In this document: piece by piece, positions 34,553 to 43,561 of the stretch
Numbering within the stretch: the stretch's first letter is position 1
Layout of the letters: each line of letters opens with the position of its first letter
Notes under the pieces: generated by a model
Database searches by the model: none
Told to the model about the DNA's origin: nothing
The model's input: the letters and a program-made list of their open reading frames with translations, nothing else
Program-made: the position numbers and the translations under genes
NCBI RefSeq assembly: GCF_038397745.1
Contig: NZ_CP151636.1
Location: 1,798,001-1,862,000, forward strand
Direction: 5' to 3'
Length of the DNA stretch: 64,000 nucleotides
From: Microbacterium sp. LWH11-1.2
GTDB taxonomy: Bacteria > Actinomycetota > Actinomycetes > Actinomycetales > Microbacteriaceae

Positions 34553-35240
34553 TCAGGTGGAGTCGCGCTCGACGATCGTGAAGGTGTGCGGAGGGATGAG
34601 CGGAGGCTTCTGACCGTTCAGCGCGCAGACGACCGCACGCGTGAGCTGCGCCGCGCCGGCGGTCGCATCGGAGCGGAGGGTCGTCATCGCCGGGATCGAG
34701 TACTGGGCGCTCGGAGCGTCATCGGTCCCGATGACCGCGATCTCGCGCGGAACCGCGATCGCGTTGTCGGAGAGTGCGGCGAGGATGGCGAGTCCCACAT
34801 GGTCGTTGAAACAGACGACAGCGGTCACCTGCGGGTTCTCGGACCGCCAGCGCTTCACCCGTCGTGCCGTGTCGCTGCGGTCCTGTCCGACCGTCACCGT
34901 GCTCGTCAGCGTCAGCCCGAGCTGCTGAGCCCGTGCACTCGTGATCTCGCGTTTCCGCTCGGCCAACTCGCGGAGTCCCGCTGACGCCGGGTGCGCGAAC
35001 GCGACCGGGTGATGCCGACGGTCTTTCAGATGGGTCAGCTGCAGTTCGGCCGCATCCGACATCCAATCGCTGTCGATACGGATCGCCTCGAAGTCGATGC
35101 CCTGGATGAGCTGCACGCCGGCGGCGCGCAGCGCCGCCTCGCTGCTGCTGAGGTTCGCGAACGAGACGTCGGCGAACGGCTGGATCACCCGTGCGAGGCC
35201 CACCAGTGTCGCCCCGTCGCCGTCATCAGGACCGTGGATG
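34553..35240 (-). pseudogene. LacI-family repressor remnant lacking its DNA-binding domain
   Basis: The reading frame encodes the C-terminal two thirds of a LacI-type effector domain: GPDDGDGATLVGLARVIQPF near the beginning, HLKDRRHHPVAFAHP, VTAVVCFNDHVGLAILAAL, and the end IAVIGTDDAPSAQYSIPAMTTLR. The helix-turn-helix and the first 60 or so residues of the sensor are missing. The frame runs into a TetR remnant on the other strand at about 35240. Without a DNA-binding domain it cannot act as a repressor. Originally it probably controlled the adjacent ABC importer, which is now under the ROK repressor only. Confidence 0.85.
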
Positions 35241-35660
35241 ATGGCCGGTCATACCCTGGAGCACGGTCTCGCGAAGCTCGAGGCCGTGTGCGGCTACTGG
35301 GTCGGGTTGGTCGTGAAGCACGGAGGCGCGATGGTCCACACGCGTTCCGAGCAGGGGTATCTCGAGCGTCTGCGCGCATCGACGCAGTACCTCACGGTGC
35401 AGGGTGACGCGCTGCTGCCCGCCATCGCCGAGGCATCCGAAGAGCTCGGAGTGGATGACCCGGCCGACGAGGGCCTCTTCCTCTGGAACATCATGTTCGA
35501 CCCGCGTGAGATCTTCGATCTCCTGAACACGGTCGGTCTCACCGAGGAGCAGGTGGGCCGCCGTCTCTACTCCGCTTTCTGCGGTGCTCTCGTCGGATGG
35601 GCCGCGGACAAGTCCGGTGAGTCGATCGCTCAGCGGGTCGGACGGATCCCGGCAGACTGA
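35238..35660 (+). pseudogene. TetR-family regulator remnant lacking its DNA-binding domain
   Basis: About 140 residues of a TetR-like C-terminal dimerisation domain remain: HGLAKLEAVCGYWVGLVVKH, LERLRASTQYLTVQGDALLP and FDPREIFDLLNTVGLTEEQV. The N-terminal helix-turn-helix is gone; upstream in the same frame is only the antisense of the LacI remnant. The break at about 35230-35245 is shared with the LacI fragment, so one deletion removed the divergent promoter and both DNA-binding ends. The family assignment rests on recognisable helices, not on a search. Confidence 0.7.
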
Positions 35661-35668
35661 CGCGCGGC

Positions 35669-36080
35669 CTACTTGTCGACGAGCGTGATCTCGAACGTGT
35701 AGAGGTCGGGAGCGTAGGCGTGGTGGCCGTACTCGACCGCCCGACCTGAGTTGTCGAAGGCCGTGCGCGACATCGTCAGCAGTGCCGCGTGCTTCGGCAG
35801 CTTCAGCAGCTCGCTCTCACGGGCCGTCGCGGCGCGTGCGCCGATGCGCTGCTTGGCGACGCGCATCGTGACACCGCGCATGCGCAGCAGCTGGTACAGC
35901 CCCTGCTTCTCGAAGTCTTCGGCGGTGAGGTCGGTGAACTCTCCGGGCAGGGTGTTCTCGAGGATGGAGATCGGGACTCCGTCGGCCAGCCGCAGACGGA
36001 CGATGTTGAGTACGGGGGCGCCCACCGCGACGCCCAGGATCTCGGCGACCGTCGCGTCGGCCTCGCCGAGCTCGCAGCAG
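35669..36080 (-). pseudogene. GntR/UTRA regulator remnant
   Basis: The frame encodes the C-terminal part of a UTRA effector domain: ADATVAEILGVAVGAPVLNI, VRLRLADGVPISILENTLPG, and GRAVEYGHHAYAPDLYTFEI. The N-terminal GntR winged helix is missing, because upstream sequence changes abruptly into the 3' part of a LysE exporter gene. The longest possible product from the GTG or ATG codons inside it is about 118 residues and would have no DNA-binding domain. It ends 8 bases after the converging TetR remnant. Confidence 0.85.
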
Positions 36081-36590
36081 CCGGTGCGAACCGAAACCGA
36101 CGACGAGGTACATCACGGCGCAGCTCGCCACATGGACGAGTCCGAGGACGATGATCTGCACTGCGAGCGGCCAGGGCGAGGTGGGGTCGGTGAAAGGAGG
36201 CAGCACCGCCAGGAAGAGCAGGAACACCTTCGGATTCAGGCCGCTCACGCCGAATCCCTTCGCCCACCAGCGCCAGGCCGACCCGGATGCCCGACCGTCG
36301 TCGGCGCGCACTACGGACGGGTGCCGGAGCGTCGATACCCCGAGCCAGACCAGGTACAGAGAGCCCGCGAGCGTGAGCACGGTCAGCGCACCGGGGATGC
36401 TCATGATCAGCGTGCCGACACCCGCGGCGACGATCAGGGTGGCGACGAGGTGCCCGGTGAGGAGCCCGAGGACCGCGGGCAGTACCTTCCGTTGCAGACC
36501 GGCTGAGATCGCGTAGGCCCAGTCCGCACCCGGCGTGATCACGAAGAGCGCCGAGACTCCCCAGAAGGCGAGGATCGCGAGGGGGTTCAC
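36081..36590 (-). pseudogene. LysE-family amino-acid exporter, C-terminus lost
   Basis: The 5' part encodes a normal LysE/RhtB exporter: FWGVSALFVITPGADWAYAI, GLLTGHLVATLIVAAGVGTL, GVSGLNPKVFLLFLAVLPPF, up to CAVMYLVVGFGSHRLLRA at about residue 175. It then fuses out of frame with the GntR remnant, giving an arginine-rich nonsense tail to 35817. The last 30-40 residues, including the final membrane segment, are missing. The product may be non-functional. It is divergent from an Lrp regulator, the usual LysE partner. Confidence 0.8.
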
Positions 36591-36714
36591 GATCCGCTCC
36601 TCGGTGCCCCGCTGCGATGTCCGGTCTCAGTCATGGAGCAAGACTATTCGCGATCCTCGGCAATAGGATTCCAACTTCTGCGGATATATGCGGAAGACGT
36701 GGAAGAATTAGGAC

Positions 36715-37188
36715 ATGGATGCCATCGACAGGAAGATCCTTTCCGAACTGCAGCGCGACGGTCGCCAGACGCTGACCGAACTCGCGGATCGAGTGCAGCT
36801 GACGGTGTCGCCGTGCCATCGGCGACTCAGGGAACTCGAACGAGGCGGTGTGATCACCGGCTACCGAGCGATCATCGACCCCGCGACGGTCGGGCTCGGC
36901 TTCCAGGCACTCGTCTTCGTGATCATGCGCGAGGCGACGCGAGAGGTCATCGCGGCGTTCGAAGCGGCCGTCGGGTCGATCCCGCAGGTCGTCGAGGCGG
37001 ACCGGCTGTTCGGGGAGCCGGACTACCTGCTGCGGGTCTTGGCGCGCGATCTCGAGCACTTCCAGGCTGTGTACGACGAGCAGCTCAGTACGCTCCCGGG
37101 GGTTCAACGGCTCAACACCACCCTCGTCATGCGTCCTGTGGTCGCCGACCGACCGCTCGCGGTCGGGACGGAGGTGCCGGCGTCGTGA
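36715..37188 (+). CDS. Lrp/AsnC-family transcriptional regulator
   Basis: This 157-residue regulator senses an amino acid. It has the N-terminal helix-turn-helix (IDRKILSELQRDGRQTLTELADRVQLTVSPCHRRLRELE) and the RAM ligand-binding domain (GFQALVFVIMREAT, PDYLLRVLARDLEHFQAVYDEQL). It is divergent from the truncated lysE gene, an arrangement typical of an exporter and its activator. With the exporter broken, its main target may be lost. A TTAGGAC leader precedes the ATG. Confidence 0.93.
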   Translation: MDAIDRKILSELQRDGRQTLTELADRVQLTVSPCHRRLRELERGGVITGYRAIIDPATVGLGFQALVFVIMREATREVIAAFEAAVGSIPQVVEADRLFGEPDYLLRVLARDLEHFQAVYDEQLSTLPGVQRLNTTLVMRPVVADRPLAVGTEVPAS

Positions 37189-37248
37189 CCGGACGCCCAT
37201 GACGACACGAGGCTGGCGCTCTCTCGCCGAACCCGCGAAGCTTGCGTC

Positions 37249-37983
37249 ATGAGCGATTCCGCATCGAGGCCCGCGCGTCTCACCCGTCCCGACGGGGCCC
37301 CGATCCGCGCCCTCGTCGTCGACGACGAAGCCAATCTCAGCGAGCTGCTCCGGATGGCGATGGGAAACGAAGGTTGGGATGCCCGCACGGCCGCGAACGG
37401 GCAGGAGGCCCTGAACGTCATCCGCACGTTCGAACCGGATCTCATCGTCCTCGATGTGATGATGCCCGGACTCGACGGCATGCAGGTGCTTTCGCGGGTG
37501 CGCGATTCCGGCAATGACGTGCCCGTGCTTTTCCTGACCGCGAAGGACGCGGTCGAAGACAAGATCGCCGGGATCTCCGCCGGGGGTGATGACTATGTGA
37601 CCAAGCCGTTCAACCTCGAGGAGGTGATCGTGCGCCTTCGAGGGATGGCTCGTCGCCACGTCGCGGTGAGCATCGACTCCGACTCGCGCCTGCGCGTCGG
37701 GGACCTGACACTCGACGAGGACACATACGAGGTCGAGCGCGCCGGTACGGCGGTCAAACTCACCGCCAAGGAGTTCGAACTGCTCCGTTACCTGATGCAG
37801 AATCCACGCCGCGTGCTGAGCAAGACGCAGATCCTCGAGCAGGTGTGGAGCTACGACTTCGGCGGCAACGGCAGTGTCGTGGAGATCTACATCTCCTACC
37901 TCCGTAAGAAGATCGACACGATCGGCGCCCCCATGATCCACACGGTTCGCGGAGTCGGATACGCGATCAAGCCGTCGACATGA
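37249..37983 (+). CDS. OmpR/PhoB-type response regulator
   Basis: This 244-residue regulator is phosphorylated by the following kinase. The receiver domain has acidic residues at 25-26 (VVDDE), phospho-acceptor D69 in LDVMMPG, the T97/A98 switch in LTAKD and K119 in TKPF. The winged-helix effector domain spans about 145-242 (LTAKEFELLRYLMQNPRRVLS, VWSYDFGGNGSVVEIYISYLR). Its stop overlaps the kinase start by four bases. Confidence 0.96.
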   Translation: MSDSASRPARLTRPDGAPIRALVVDDEANLSELLRMAMGNEGWDARTAANGQEALNVIRTFEPDLIVLDVMMPGLDGMQVLSRVRDSGNDVPVLFLTAKDAVEDKIAGISAGGDDYVTKPFNLEEVIVRLRGMARRHVAVSIDSDSRLRVGDLTLDEDTYEVERAGTAVKLTAKEFELLRYLMQNPRRVLSKTQILEQVWSYDFGGNGSVVEIYISYLRKKIDTIGAPMIHTVRGVGYAIKPST

Positions 37984-39449
37984 CGCGCCGACGGTGGACT
38001 CTTCGGCGAAAGCTCGTGATCGGCATCAGCATGCTGATGGCCGCGGCCTTCGTCATCACGAGTGTCGCCACGATCATCTCGCTGCGGTCGTTCGTGTTTG
38101 AACGTGTCGATCAGCAGGTCGCCGAGGCGTTGACTCTCGTCATAGGGCCGGACGGAGATCCCGATGCACAGGGGCCGGATCTTCCACCCGGGGCCGTCGC
38201 GCCCGACGAAGGACCCGCGCCACGCGTCGGCTCTCTTCAGGCCGTGCTCGACAGCAGCGGCGCGGCGCTGAGTTCCGGCTACACCGGGGCGGACGGCACC
38301 GAAGTCGAGTTGACCGACGCGCAGATCGCGATCCTCGCGGATGCGTTCGCGAACGGTGAAGGCCCGTACACGGTGGATCTGAAGGATGGCCTCGGTTCGT
38401 TCCGTGTGGCGGCGCAGGTCGTCGGTGGTGAGACGGTGGTCGCGGGCCTCCCGCTGGATGACGCCACCGCGACGACGACCGCGCTCACGAGCATCCTGGC
38501 CATCGTCGCCGGGCTGACGCTTGTGGCTGCCGTGGTCGGTCTTTCGATTCTCGTGCGGCGGAATCTGCGCCCGCTCGATCGCGTCGCGGCGGTCGCACAG
38601 CGCGCCTCCGCCCGCAGGATGGCCGAGGGCGCCGTCGACATCCCGGAACGCGTGGGGGTCACCGACACCGATCCCGACACCGAGGTCGGGCGCGTCGGAT
38701 CATCTCTGAACGATCTCCTGGCGAGCATCGAGTCGGCCCTGGCGGCCAGGCAGCGCAGCGAGGAACGGCTGCGGCTCTTCATCGCGGACGCCAGTCATGA
38801 GCTCCGGACCCCGCTCGCCAGCATCCGGGGCTATGCGCAGCTCTCGCTGCGCGAGCAGGCGCCCATGACGCCCACCCAGGAGCGATCGTTCGATCGCATC
38901 GAATCGGAGGCCGAACGCATGGGTGCGCTCGTCGACGATCTGCTACTTCTGGCGAGACTCGATTCCGGACAGACGCTGAGGGACGAACGCGTGGAGTTGA
39001 CGATGCTCGCGGTCGACGCGGTGAGTGACGCCCACGCCGCTGACGCCACGCATGACTGGCTCCTCGATGTCTCCGATGAGCTGATCGAGGTTCCTGGAGA
39101 CGCGAACCGCATCCGTCAGGTTCTCGCGAACCTCCTGCGCAACGCGTTCGTGCACACTCCGGCCGGGACAGAGGTGACCACCACGCTCATCCGCGACGAG
39201 ACGGATGCGGTGATCCGCGTGGCCGACGACGGGCCCGGCATCGATCCGACAGTGCGCGACCGACTCTTCGACCGGTTCGCGCGGGGTGACCACTCCCGAA
39301 GTCGCAGCGCCGGGAGCACCGGCCTCGGACTGTCGATCGCGCAGGCGATCGTCACTGCGCACAGCGGCGACATCTCGGTGGACACCGACGAGCGCGGCAC
39401 CGTGTTCACAGTGCGATTGCCGCTGCGGCGTCCGGATCCGGTCTCATAG
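37980..39449 (+). CDS. Sensor histidine kinase
   Basis: This 489-residue membrane kinase forms a two-component system with the preceding regulator. Membrane segments are at about 11-36 and 167-192, enclosing a 130-residue outside sensor. A HAMP-like linker follows (RNLRPLDRVAAVAQR). The H-box DASHELRTPLASIRGYA carries the phosphorylated histidine near residue 275. The ATPase domain has NLLRNAFVHTPAG, DDGPGI and GSTGLGLSIAQAIV. It resembles actinobacterial TcrY/TrcS-type kinases; the signal is unknown. The DUF3500 gene just downstream might belong to the same response. Confidence 0.95.
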   Translation: MTRRRWTLRRKLVIGISMLMAAAFVITSVATIISLRSFVFERVDQQVAEALTLVIGPDGDPDAQGPDLPPGAVAPDEGPAPRVGSLQAVLDSSGAALSSGYTGADGTEVELTDAQIAILADAFANGEGPYTVDLKDGLGSFRVAAQVVGGETVVAGLPLDDATATTTALTSILAIVAGLTLVAAVVGLSILVRRNLRPLDRVAAVAQRASARRMAEGAVDIPERVGVTDTDPDTEVGRVGSSLNDLLASIESALAARQRSEERLRLFIADASHELRTPLASIRGYAQLSLREQAPMTPTQERSFDRIESEAERMGALVDDLLLLARLDSGQTLRDERVELTMLAVDAVSDAHAADATHDWLLDVSDELIEVPGDANRIRQVLANLLRNAFVHTPAGTEVTTTLIRDETDAVIRVADDGPGIDPTVRDRLFDRFARGDHSRSRSAGSTGLGLSIAQAIVTAHSGDISVDTDERGTVFTVRLPLRRPDPVS

Positions 39450-39505
39450 GAACCGCCAAGGTTCGACATAGGGGCGACTTGGGATCGCTCGGCACACTCG
39501 TGTAC

Positions 39506-40777
39506 ATGCACAAGATCACCTCGCTCTCCACCGCCCGCCGCACGGCGAACGACGGCACCGCGCGCCGCCGTGCGAACCCCTTCCTCTCGGTCGGCGCCGG
39601 CATCGTCCTGATGTCGATCGCCCTGACCGGATGCGCCACGACCGTGGCGTCGACCGACACCGGGACGTCGTCCTCGTCGTCCGCGTCGTCCAGCACGTCG
39701 TCGTCGACGTCCACGACGACCACGACCGAGGACGCCACCACCACCGCCGAGACGATCTCGTCGACCGCCGCGGCCGCCGAGGCGTTCCTCGCCACACTCA
39801 CCGACGAGCAGCGCGACGCAGTGCTCTATGACTTCGACGACGAGTCGAAGACGACCAGTTGGTCGAACTTCCCCGTCACCTTCGTCGAACGCGCCGGCCT
39901 GAACCTCACCGATCTCACCGAAGAGCAGCAGGCTGCGGCGATGAAGGTCCTCGAGGCGTTGCTCAGCGACGAAGGCTATGAGACGGTCACCGCCATCATG
40001 GGCGGTGACGAGTATCTGCTCGAGAACAGCAGCAGCACCGAGACCTCACTCGGCCAGTACTACATCGCATTTTTCGGCGACCCGTCGGACACGTCCGCAT
40101 GGGAGGTGCAGTTCGGCGGTCACCACCTCGGCATCAACGCGACGCTCGACGGTACCGCTGACGCGATCACGTTCGCGCCCACCCACCTCGGTGTGCAGCC
40201 GGCGGTCTACACGAACGAGGACGGTGAAGAGGTGCAGCCGTTCGACGGCATCTACACCGACGCCTTCGCGTTCTTCGACAGTCTCACCGCCGATCAGCAG
40301 GCGACCCTGACCTCCGGCGATGTCAGCATGTGCGCCCCGGGCGACACCTGCGACTTCGCCACGGGGGCAGGTCTCACCGGAGCGGATCTGACCGACGAGC
40401 AGAAGCAGCTGCTGCTCGAGGTGATCGCCAACTGGGTCGGGATCGCCGATGAGGAGACGACCACCGAGGCTCTCGCCGAGATCGAGGCGACTCTCGATGA
40501 CACCGTCATCGCATGGTCGGGTGAGACGACGTACGACATGAGCACGGGCGATGGCATCTCGTTCTCGATCTCGGGTCCGAACGTGTACGTCGCCTTCCAG
40601 GCGCAGCAGGGGTCGGCCGGCGCCGACGTCGACGGAGTCAGCACATCAGGATGGGGACACGTTCACACCATCTATCGGGATCCCACCAACGACTACGCGA
40701 ACAGCGTGACGCAGCAGGCGGCATCCGGTGGCATGGGCGGCGGACCGAGCGGCGGCGGAACCCCGCCTTCCAACTGA
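39506..40777 (+). CDS. DUF3500-like exported lipoprotein
   Basis: This 423-residue protein is probably secreted and lipid-anchored: the hydrophobic stretch LSVGAGIVLMSIALTGC ends in a lipobox. It is followed by a Ser/Thr linker of 40 residues. The remainder fits DUF3500, a family of unknown function (EEQQAAAMKVLEALLSDEGY, LGQYYIAFFGDPS, WEVQFGGHHLGINATLDG, VHTIYRDPTNDY). The end is Gly-rich. A TTG start at 39479 has a better ribosome site (AGGGGCG), giving nine extra residues. The ATG at 39506 has none, so the true start is uncertain. It lies 56 bases after the kinase gene. Confidence 0.8.
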   Translation: MHKITSLSTARRTANDGTARRRANPFLSVGAGIVLMSIALTGCATTVASTDTGTSSSSSASSSTSSSTSTTTTTEDATTTAETISSTAAAAEAFLATLTDEQRDAVLYDFDDESKTTSWSNFPVTFVERAGLNLTDLTEEQQAAAMKVLEALLSDEGYETVTAIMGGDEYLLENSSSTETSLGQYYIAFFGDPSDTSAWEVQFGGHHLGINATLDGTADAITFAPTHLGVQPAVYTNEDGEEVQPFDGIYTDAFAFFDSLTADQQATLTSGDVSMCAPGDTCDFATGAGLTGADLTDEQKQLLLEVIANWVGIADEETTTEALAEIEATLDDTVIAWSGETTYDMSTGDGISFSISGPNVYVAFQAQQGSAGADVDGVSTSGWGHVHTIYRDPTNDYANSVTQQAASGGMGGGPSGGGTPPSN

Positions 40778-40792
40778 TGCAGGGATGATAAG

Positions 40793-40828
40793 GACGTGGG
40801 GCCGTCACTCAGGTGGCGACCCCACGTC
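40793..40828 (+). terminator. Terminator after the DUF3500 gene
   Basis: GACGTGGGG (40793-40801) pairs with CCCCACGTC (40820-40828) around an 18-base loop, followed by TTCGTCT. This is a good intrinsic-type hairpin with a short T-containing tail. Confidence 0.8.
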
Positions 40829-41138
40829 TTCGTCTCTCGGGTCGTCGAACATTCGTCAACCACCTGACTAGGTCGGGAGTTCGCCGATGAGGACTCCGCT
40901 CAGTGCCGGCGATCTTCCGGGTCTCGTCGTTGTGGTGTCCTGCTGTGGTGGGACGCGGTTGCCGGCGGATAACCGTCTGCGGGAGCTGGGTCTGCGACGG
41001 ATAACTGCGATAAGTGGTCTTATCGTCGGTAAACGGCCAGACAGGGAAGAAAGAAGGGGCTCACCAAGCGATCACGGGCTCGCTCGGAGTCGAACCGGTC
41101 CGAGGGCGACGGCATCTGACGCAGAGTACCCTCGACCC
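40829..41138. other. Intergenic region with a short dyad
   Basis: I see no convincing gene in these 310 bases. CGATAAG-TGGT-CTTATCG (41008-41025) is a perfect seven-base-pair hairpin. It lies near repeated GGATAAC words (about 40977 and 40999) that could be regulator half-sites. It lies about 110 bases before the small membrane-protein gene. Confidence 0.4.
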
Positions 41139-41399
41139 ATGGTGGGATCGATCGATCAGCGGGGGATACGGTTCCATCGCGTCATGCTCGGGGTCTGCGC
41201 CGTCTTGTTCGGGTACATGATCGGCTTGCTGACGAGGGCGGTCCAGGTGAGCGCCGACTACTCGGCACCCCAATGGATCCTCGTCGGGTCGTTGGTGTTG
41301 GGCTCAGCAGTGCTGCTCACGTATCAGGTCGGGCAGGTCCGGCGCCGCGGCGGTGGCCGTGCACGCGGCTCGAGGCACGGGCGGCGCGACGGTCAGTAG
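41139..41399 (+). CDS. Small membrane protein with two transmembrane segments
   Basis: This 86-residue protein has no recognised family. Two hydrophobic segments, VMLGVCAVLFGYMIGLLTRAV and WILVGSLVLGSAVLLTYQVG, are separated by a short polar loop, and the C-terminus is very arginine-rich, which would face the cytoplasm. The reading frame is open upstream, but the protein-like part begins at this ATG. No clear ribosome site is seen, so translation is moderately supported. Confidence 0.5.
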   Translation: MVGSIDQRGIRFHRVMLGVCAVLFGYMIGLLTRAVQVSADYSAPQWILVGSLVLGSAVLLTYQVGQVRRRGGGRARGSRHGRRDGQ

Positions 41400-41484
41400 G
41401 CTCGCTGCAGCGCGCAGGCGCGACACTCTCTCATCGAGCGTCCGGGCGGGTCCCGGGCTCGGGATCGAGTCAACCCGAACGACC

Positions 41485-42426
41485 TCACCCGAGCAGTTCC
41501 ACCCCGAAACCGGAGACGACCGTCCGCAGCTCGGCGAGGTAGCGCTGCGCCTGCTCGGTGAGGGGGATCGCGGAGTGGCCGATCCAGCCGATCTCGATGT
41601 GCTCGTCGACCTCGAGCGGGATGGCGACGATCTCGGGGTCGAGGTCGTCGCTGATGATGCCTGTCGAGATGGTGTAGCCGTCGAGCCCGATCATGAGGTT
41701 GAAGATGGTCGCGCGGTCGGAGACGCGGATGTCCCGCGAACTCGAGAGGGTGGACAGGATCTCCTCGGCGAAGTAGAACGAGTTGTTCGCACCCTGGTCG
41801 AAGGTGAGCCTCGGCACGTCGGCGAGATCGGCGAGCGTCACGTGATCTCGGGCGGCGAGGGGGTTCTTGCGGGAGATGAAGATGTGCGGCTCCGCGACGA
41901 AGAGCGGATGAAACGCGAGCCCGGAGTCGCGGAGGAGCTTGTCGATCACGCTGCGGTTGAAGTCGTTCCGGTAGAGGATCCCCAACTCGCTGCGGAGCGT
42001 GCGGACGTCTTCGATGATGTCCCACGTCCGCGTCTCGCGCAGCGAGAACTCGTACTCGTCCGCCGAGGTCGCCTTCACCATCCGCACGAGCGCGTCGACC
42101 GCGAACGAGTAGTGCTGGGTCGACACCCCGAGCAGGCGTCGTGACGGCGGCCGACCGAGGTATCGCTGTTCGAGGAGCGCCACCTGCTCGACGACCTGCC
42201 TCGCGTATCCGAGGAACTCCACGCCGTCGGTGGTGAGCGTCACGCCGCGGGCCGAGCGGAGGAGGAGCGCGCGCCCCACCCTGCTCTCGAGGTCTTTCAT
42301 CGCCGCGGACATGGTGGGCTGGGCGACGTAGAGCAGGTCGGCGGCAGCGCTGATCGAGCCCTCCGCGGCGACCTCGATGTAGTACGTGAGTTGCTGCAGA
42401 GTGATGCCGCTCGAGCGCCGTGCCAT
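41485..42426 (-). CDS. LysR-family transcriptional regulator
   Basis: This 313-residue regulator has the LysR winged helix at residues 9-68 (LQQLTYYIEVAAEGSISAAA, VAQPTMSAAMKDLESRVG) and a periplasmic-binding-like effector domain. It is divergent from the MesX/MesD-like genes at 42549, the usual layout for a LysR activator and its target. ATAG-N7-CTAT boxes in the intergenic region overlap its own start codon, which would allow auto-repression. The effector could be a methionine-pathway metabolite such as homocysteine, by analogy with MetR; that is inference. Confidence 0.92.
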   Translation of the reverse strand: MARRSSGITLQQLTYYIEVAAEGSISAAADLLYVAQPTMSAAMKDLESRVGRALLLRSARGVTLTTDGVEFLGYARQVVEQVALLEQRYLGRPPSRRLLGVSTQHYSFAVDALVRMVKATSADEYEFSLRETRTWDIIEDVRTLRSELGILYRNDFNRSVIDKLLRDSGLAFHPLFVAEPHIFISRKNPLAARDHVTLADLADVPRLTFDQGANNSFYFAEEILSTLSSSRDIRVSDRATIFNLMIGLDGYTISTGIISDDLDPEIVAIPLEVDEHIEIGWIGHSAIPLTEQAQRYLAELRTVVSGFGVELLG

Positions 42427-42451
42427 AGCGACAGCCTATGGCACGGCATAG
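42422..42451. promoter_or_regulatory. LysR box between lysR and the mesX-like gene
   Basis: GCCATAG-N7-CTATGGC (42422-42442) is a perfect dyad of the ATAG-N7-CTAT form common for LysR regulators, with a third half-site CATAG at 42447-42451. It covers the lysR start codon and lies about 100 bases before the mesX-like start, consistent with an activator recognition site. Confidence 0.6.
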
Positions 42452-42548
42452 TCACCGCGCATTACTCGATGGGGGCACTCTGGGCGCACGATGGAGGGAC
42501 ACCTTTCCGTGAGGCCGAGCCCGGCCGACCACCCCCGATTGGCCCCTC

Positions 42549-43541
42549 ATGGCAGACGACTTCACGTTCCGCATCACGACGACCCGCTTCGACGAGGACT
42601 ACACGCCATCGGAGAACTCGCGGATCACCACGAACTTCGCCAACCTGGCGCGGGGGGAGCATCGTCAGCAGAATCTGCGCAACGCCCTGACGATGATCGA
42701 CCGCCGGTTCAACGATCTGGCGCACTGGGACAACCTGAACGCGGACCGCTACACCCTCGAACTCGAGATCGTCTCGGTGGCGGTGCAGTTCGCCGCCGAC
42801 GGTGAGGACCAGGACTTCCCGCTGCTCGAGGTCCTCGACATCCAGATCGTCGACCGTCTCACCGGACGGCGCAGTCACGGGATCGTGGGGAACAACTTCT
42901 CGTCCTACGTCCGCGACTTCGACTTCAGCGTGCGGCTGCCGGCGGCCAGCGCGGCTGCAGGAGGGTTCAGCGTTCCGGATGACTTCGGCGACCTGCACGG
43001 CAAGCTCTTCCAGCACTTCCTCGACTCGGACACCTATCGGGAGCATTTCACGGTGTCGCCCGTGATCTGCATCAGCGTCTCGACGAGCAAGGTCTACCGT
43101 CGCACCGAGAACCATCACCCGATCCTCGGCGTGGAGTACGAGCAGAAGGACCCCTCTCTGACCGATGCCTACTTCGGCAAGATGGGGCTCTCGGTCCGGT
43201 ACTTCATGCCGCGCGGCAGCGTCGCGCCGCTGGCTTTCTACTTCCGCGGCGATCTGCTCGGCGACTACACGAACCTCCAGCTCATCGGCACGATCAGCAC
43301 GATGGAGACCTTCCAGAAGATCTACCGGCCGGAGATCTACAACGCGAACTCGGCAGCGGCGAGCGTCTATCAGCCGACCCTCGAGCAGCAGGACTACTCG
43401 GTGACGAAGATCGCCTACGACCGCGACGAGCGCAGCCGGCTCGCGACCGAGCAGGGGAAGTATGCGGACGAGCACCTCATGAAGCCGCACGGCGACCTGC
43501 TCGAGCGGTGGGCCGCCGGCTCCCTCGTTCCTGTCGGATGA
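42549..43541 (+). CDS. mesX: DUF1852 protein, MesX-like partner of methionine synthase
   Basis: This 330-residue protein matches DUF1852 in sequence character (DFTFRITTTRFDEDYTPSENSRITTNFANLARG split over the start, then HRQQNLRNALTMIDRRFNDL). In bacteria that carry a short MetE-like enzyme named MesD, this family (MesX) is required for its activity. That system makes methionine without folate and depends on oxygen. The gene is immediately followed by just such a MetE-core gene, 20 bases away. The biochemical role of MesX, possibly supply of an unknown methyl donor, is not settled. The ATG lacks a strong ribosome site. Confidence 0.88.
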   Translation: MADDFTFRITTTRFDEDYTPSENSRITTNFANLARGEHRQQNLRNALTMIDRRFNDLAHWDNLNADRYTLELEIVSVAVQFAADGEDQDFPLLEVLDIQIVDRLTGRRSHGIVGNNFSSYVRDFDFSVRLPAASAAAGGFSVPDDFGDLHGKLFQHFLDSDTYREHFTVSPVICISVSTSKVYRRTENHHPILGVEYEQKDPSLTDAYFGKMGLSVRYFMPRGSVAPLAFYFRGDLLGDYTNLQLIGTISTMETFQKIYRPEIYNANSAAASVYQPTLEQQDYSVTKIAYDRDERSRLATEQGKYADEHLMKPHGDLLERWAAGSLVPVG

Positions 43542-43561
43542 CTGACGGAGAATCGCCGACC

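Noticed and set aside
34553..35203. Functional LacI-type regulator starting at a GTG
   Set aside because: The frame lacks the helix-turn-helix and the first part of the sensor domain, so a GTG start would give only a fragment.
42427..42548. SAM or cobalamin riboswitch before the methionine genes
   Set aside because: The 122-base gap is short and shows no conserved riboswitch core; the LysR-box dyad explains regulation.
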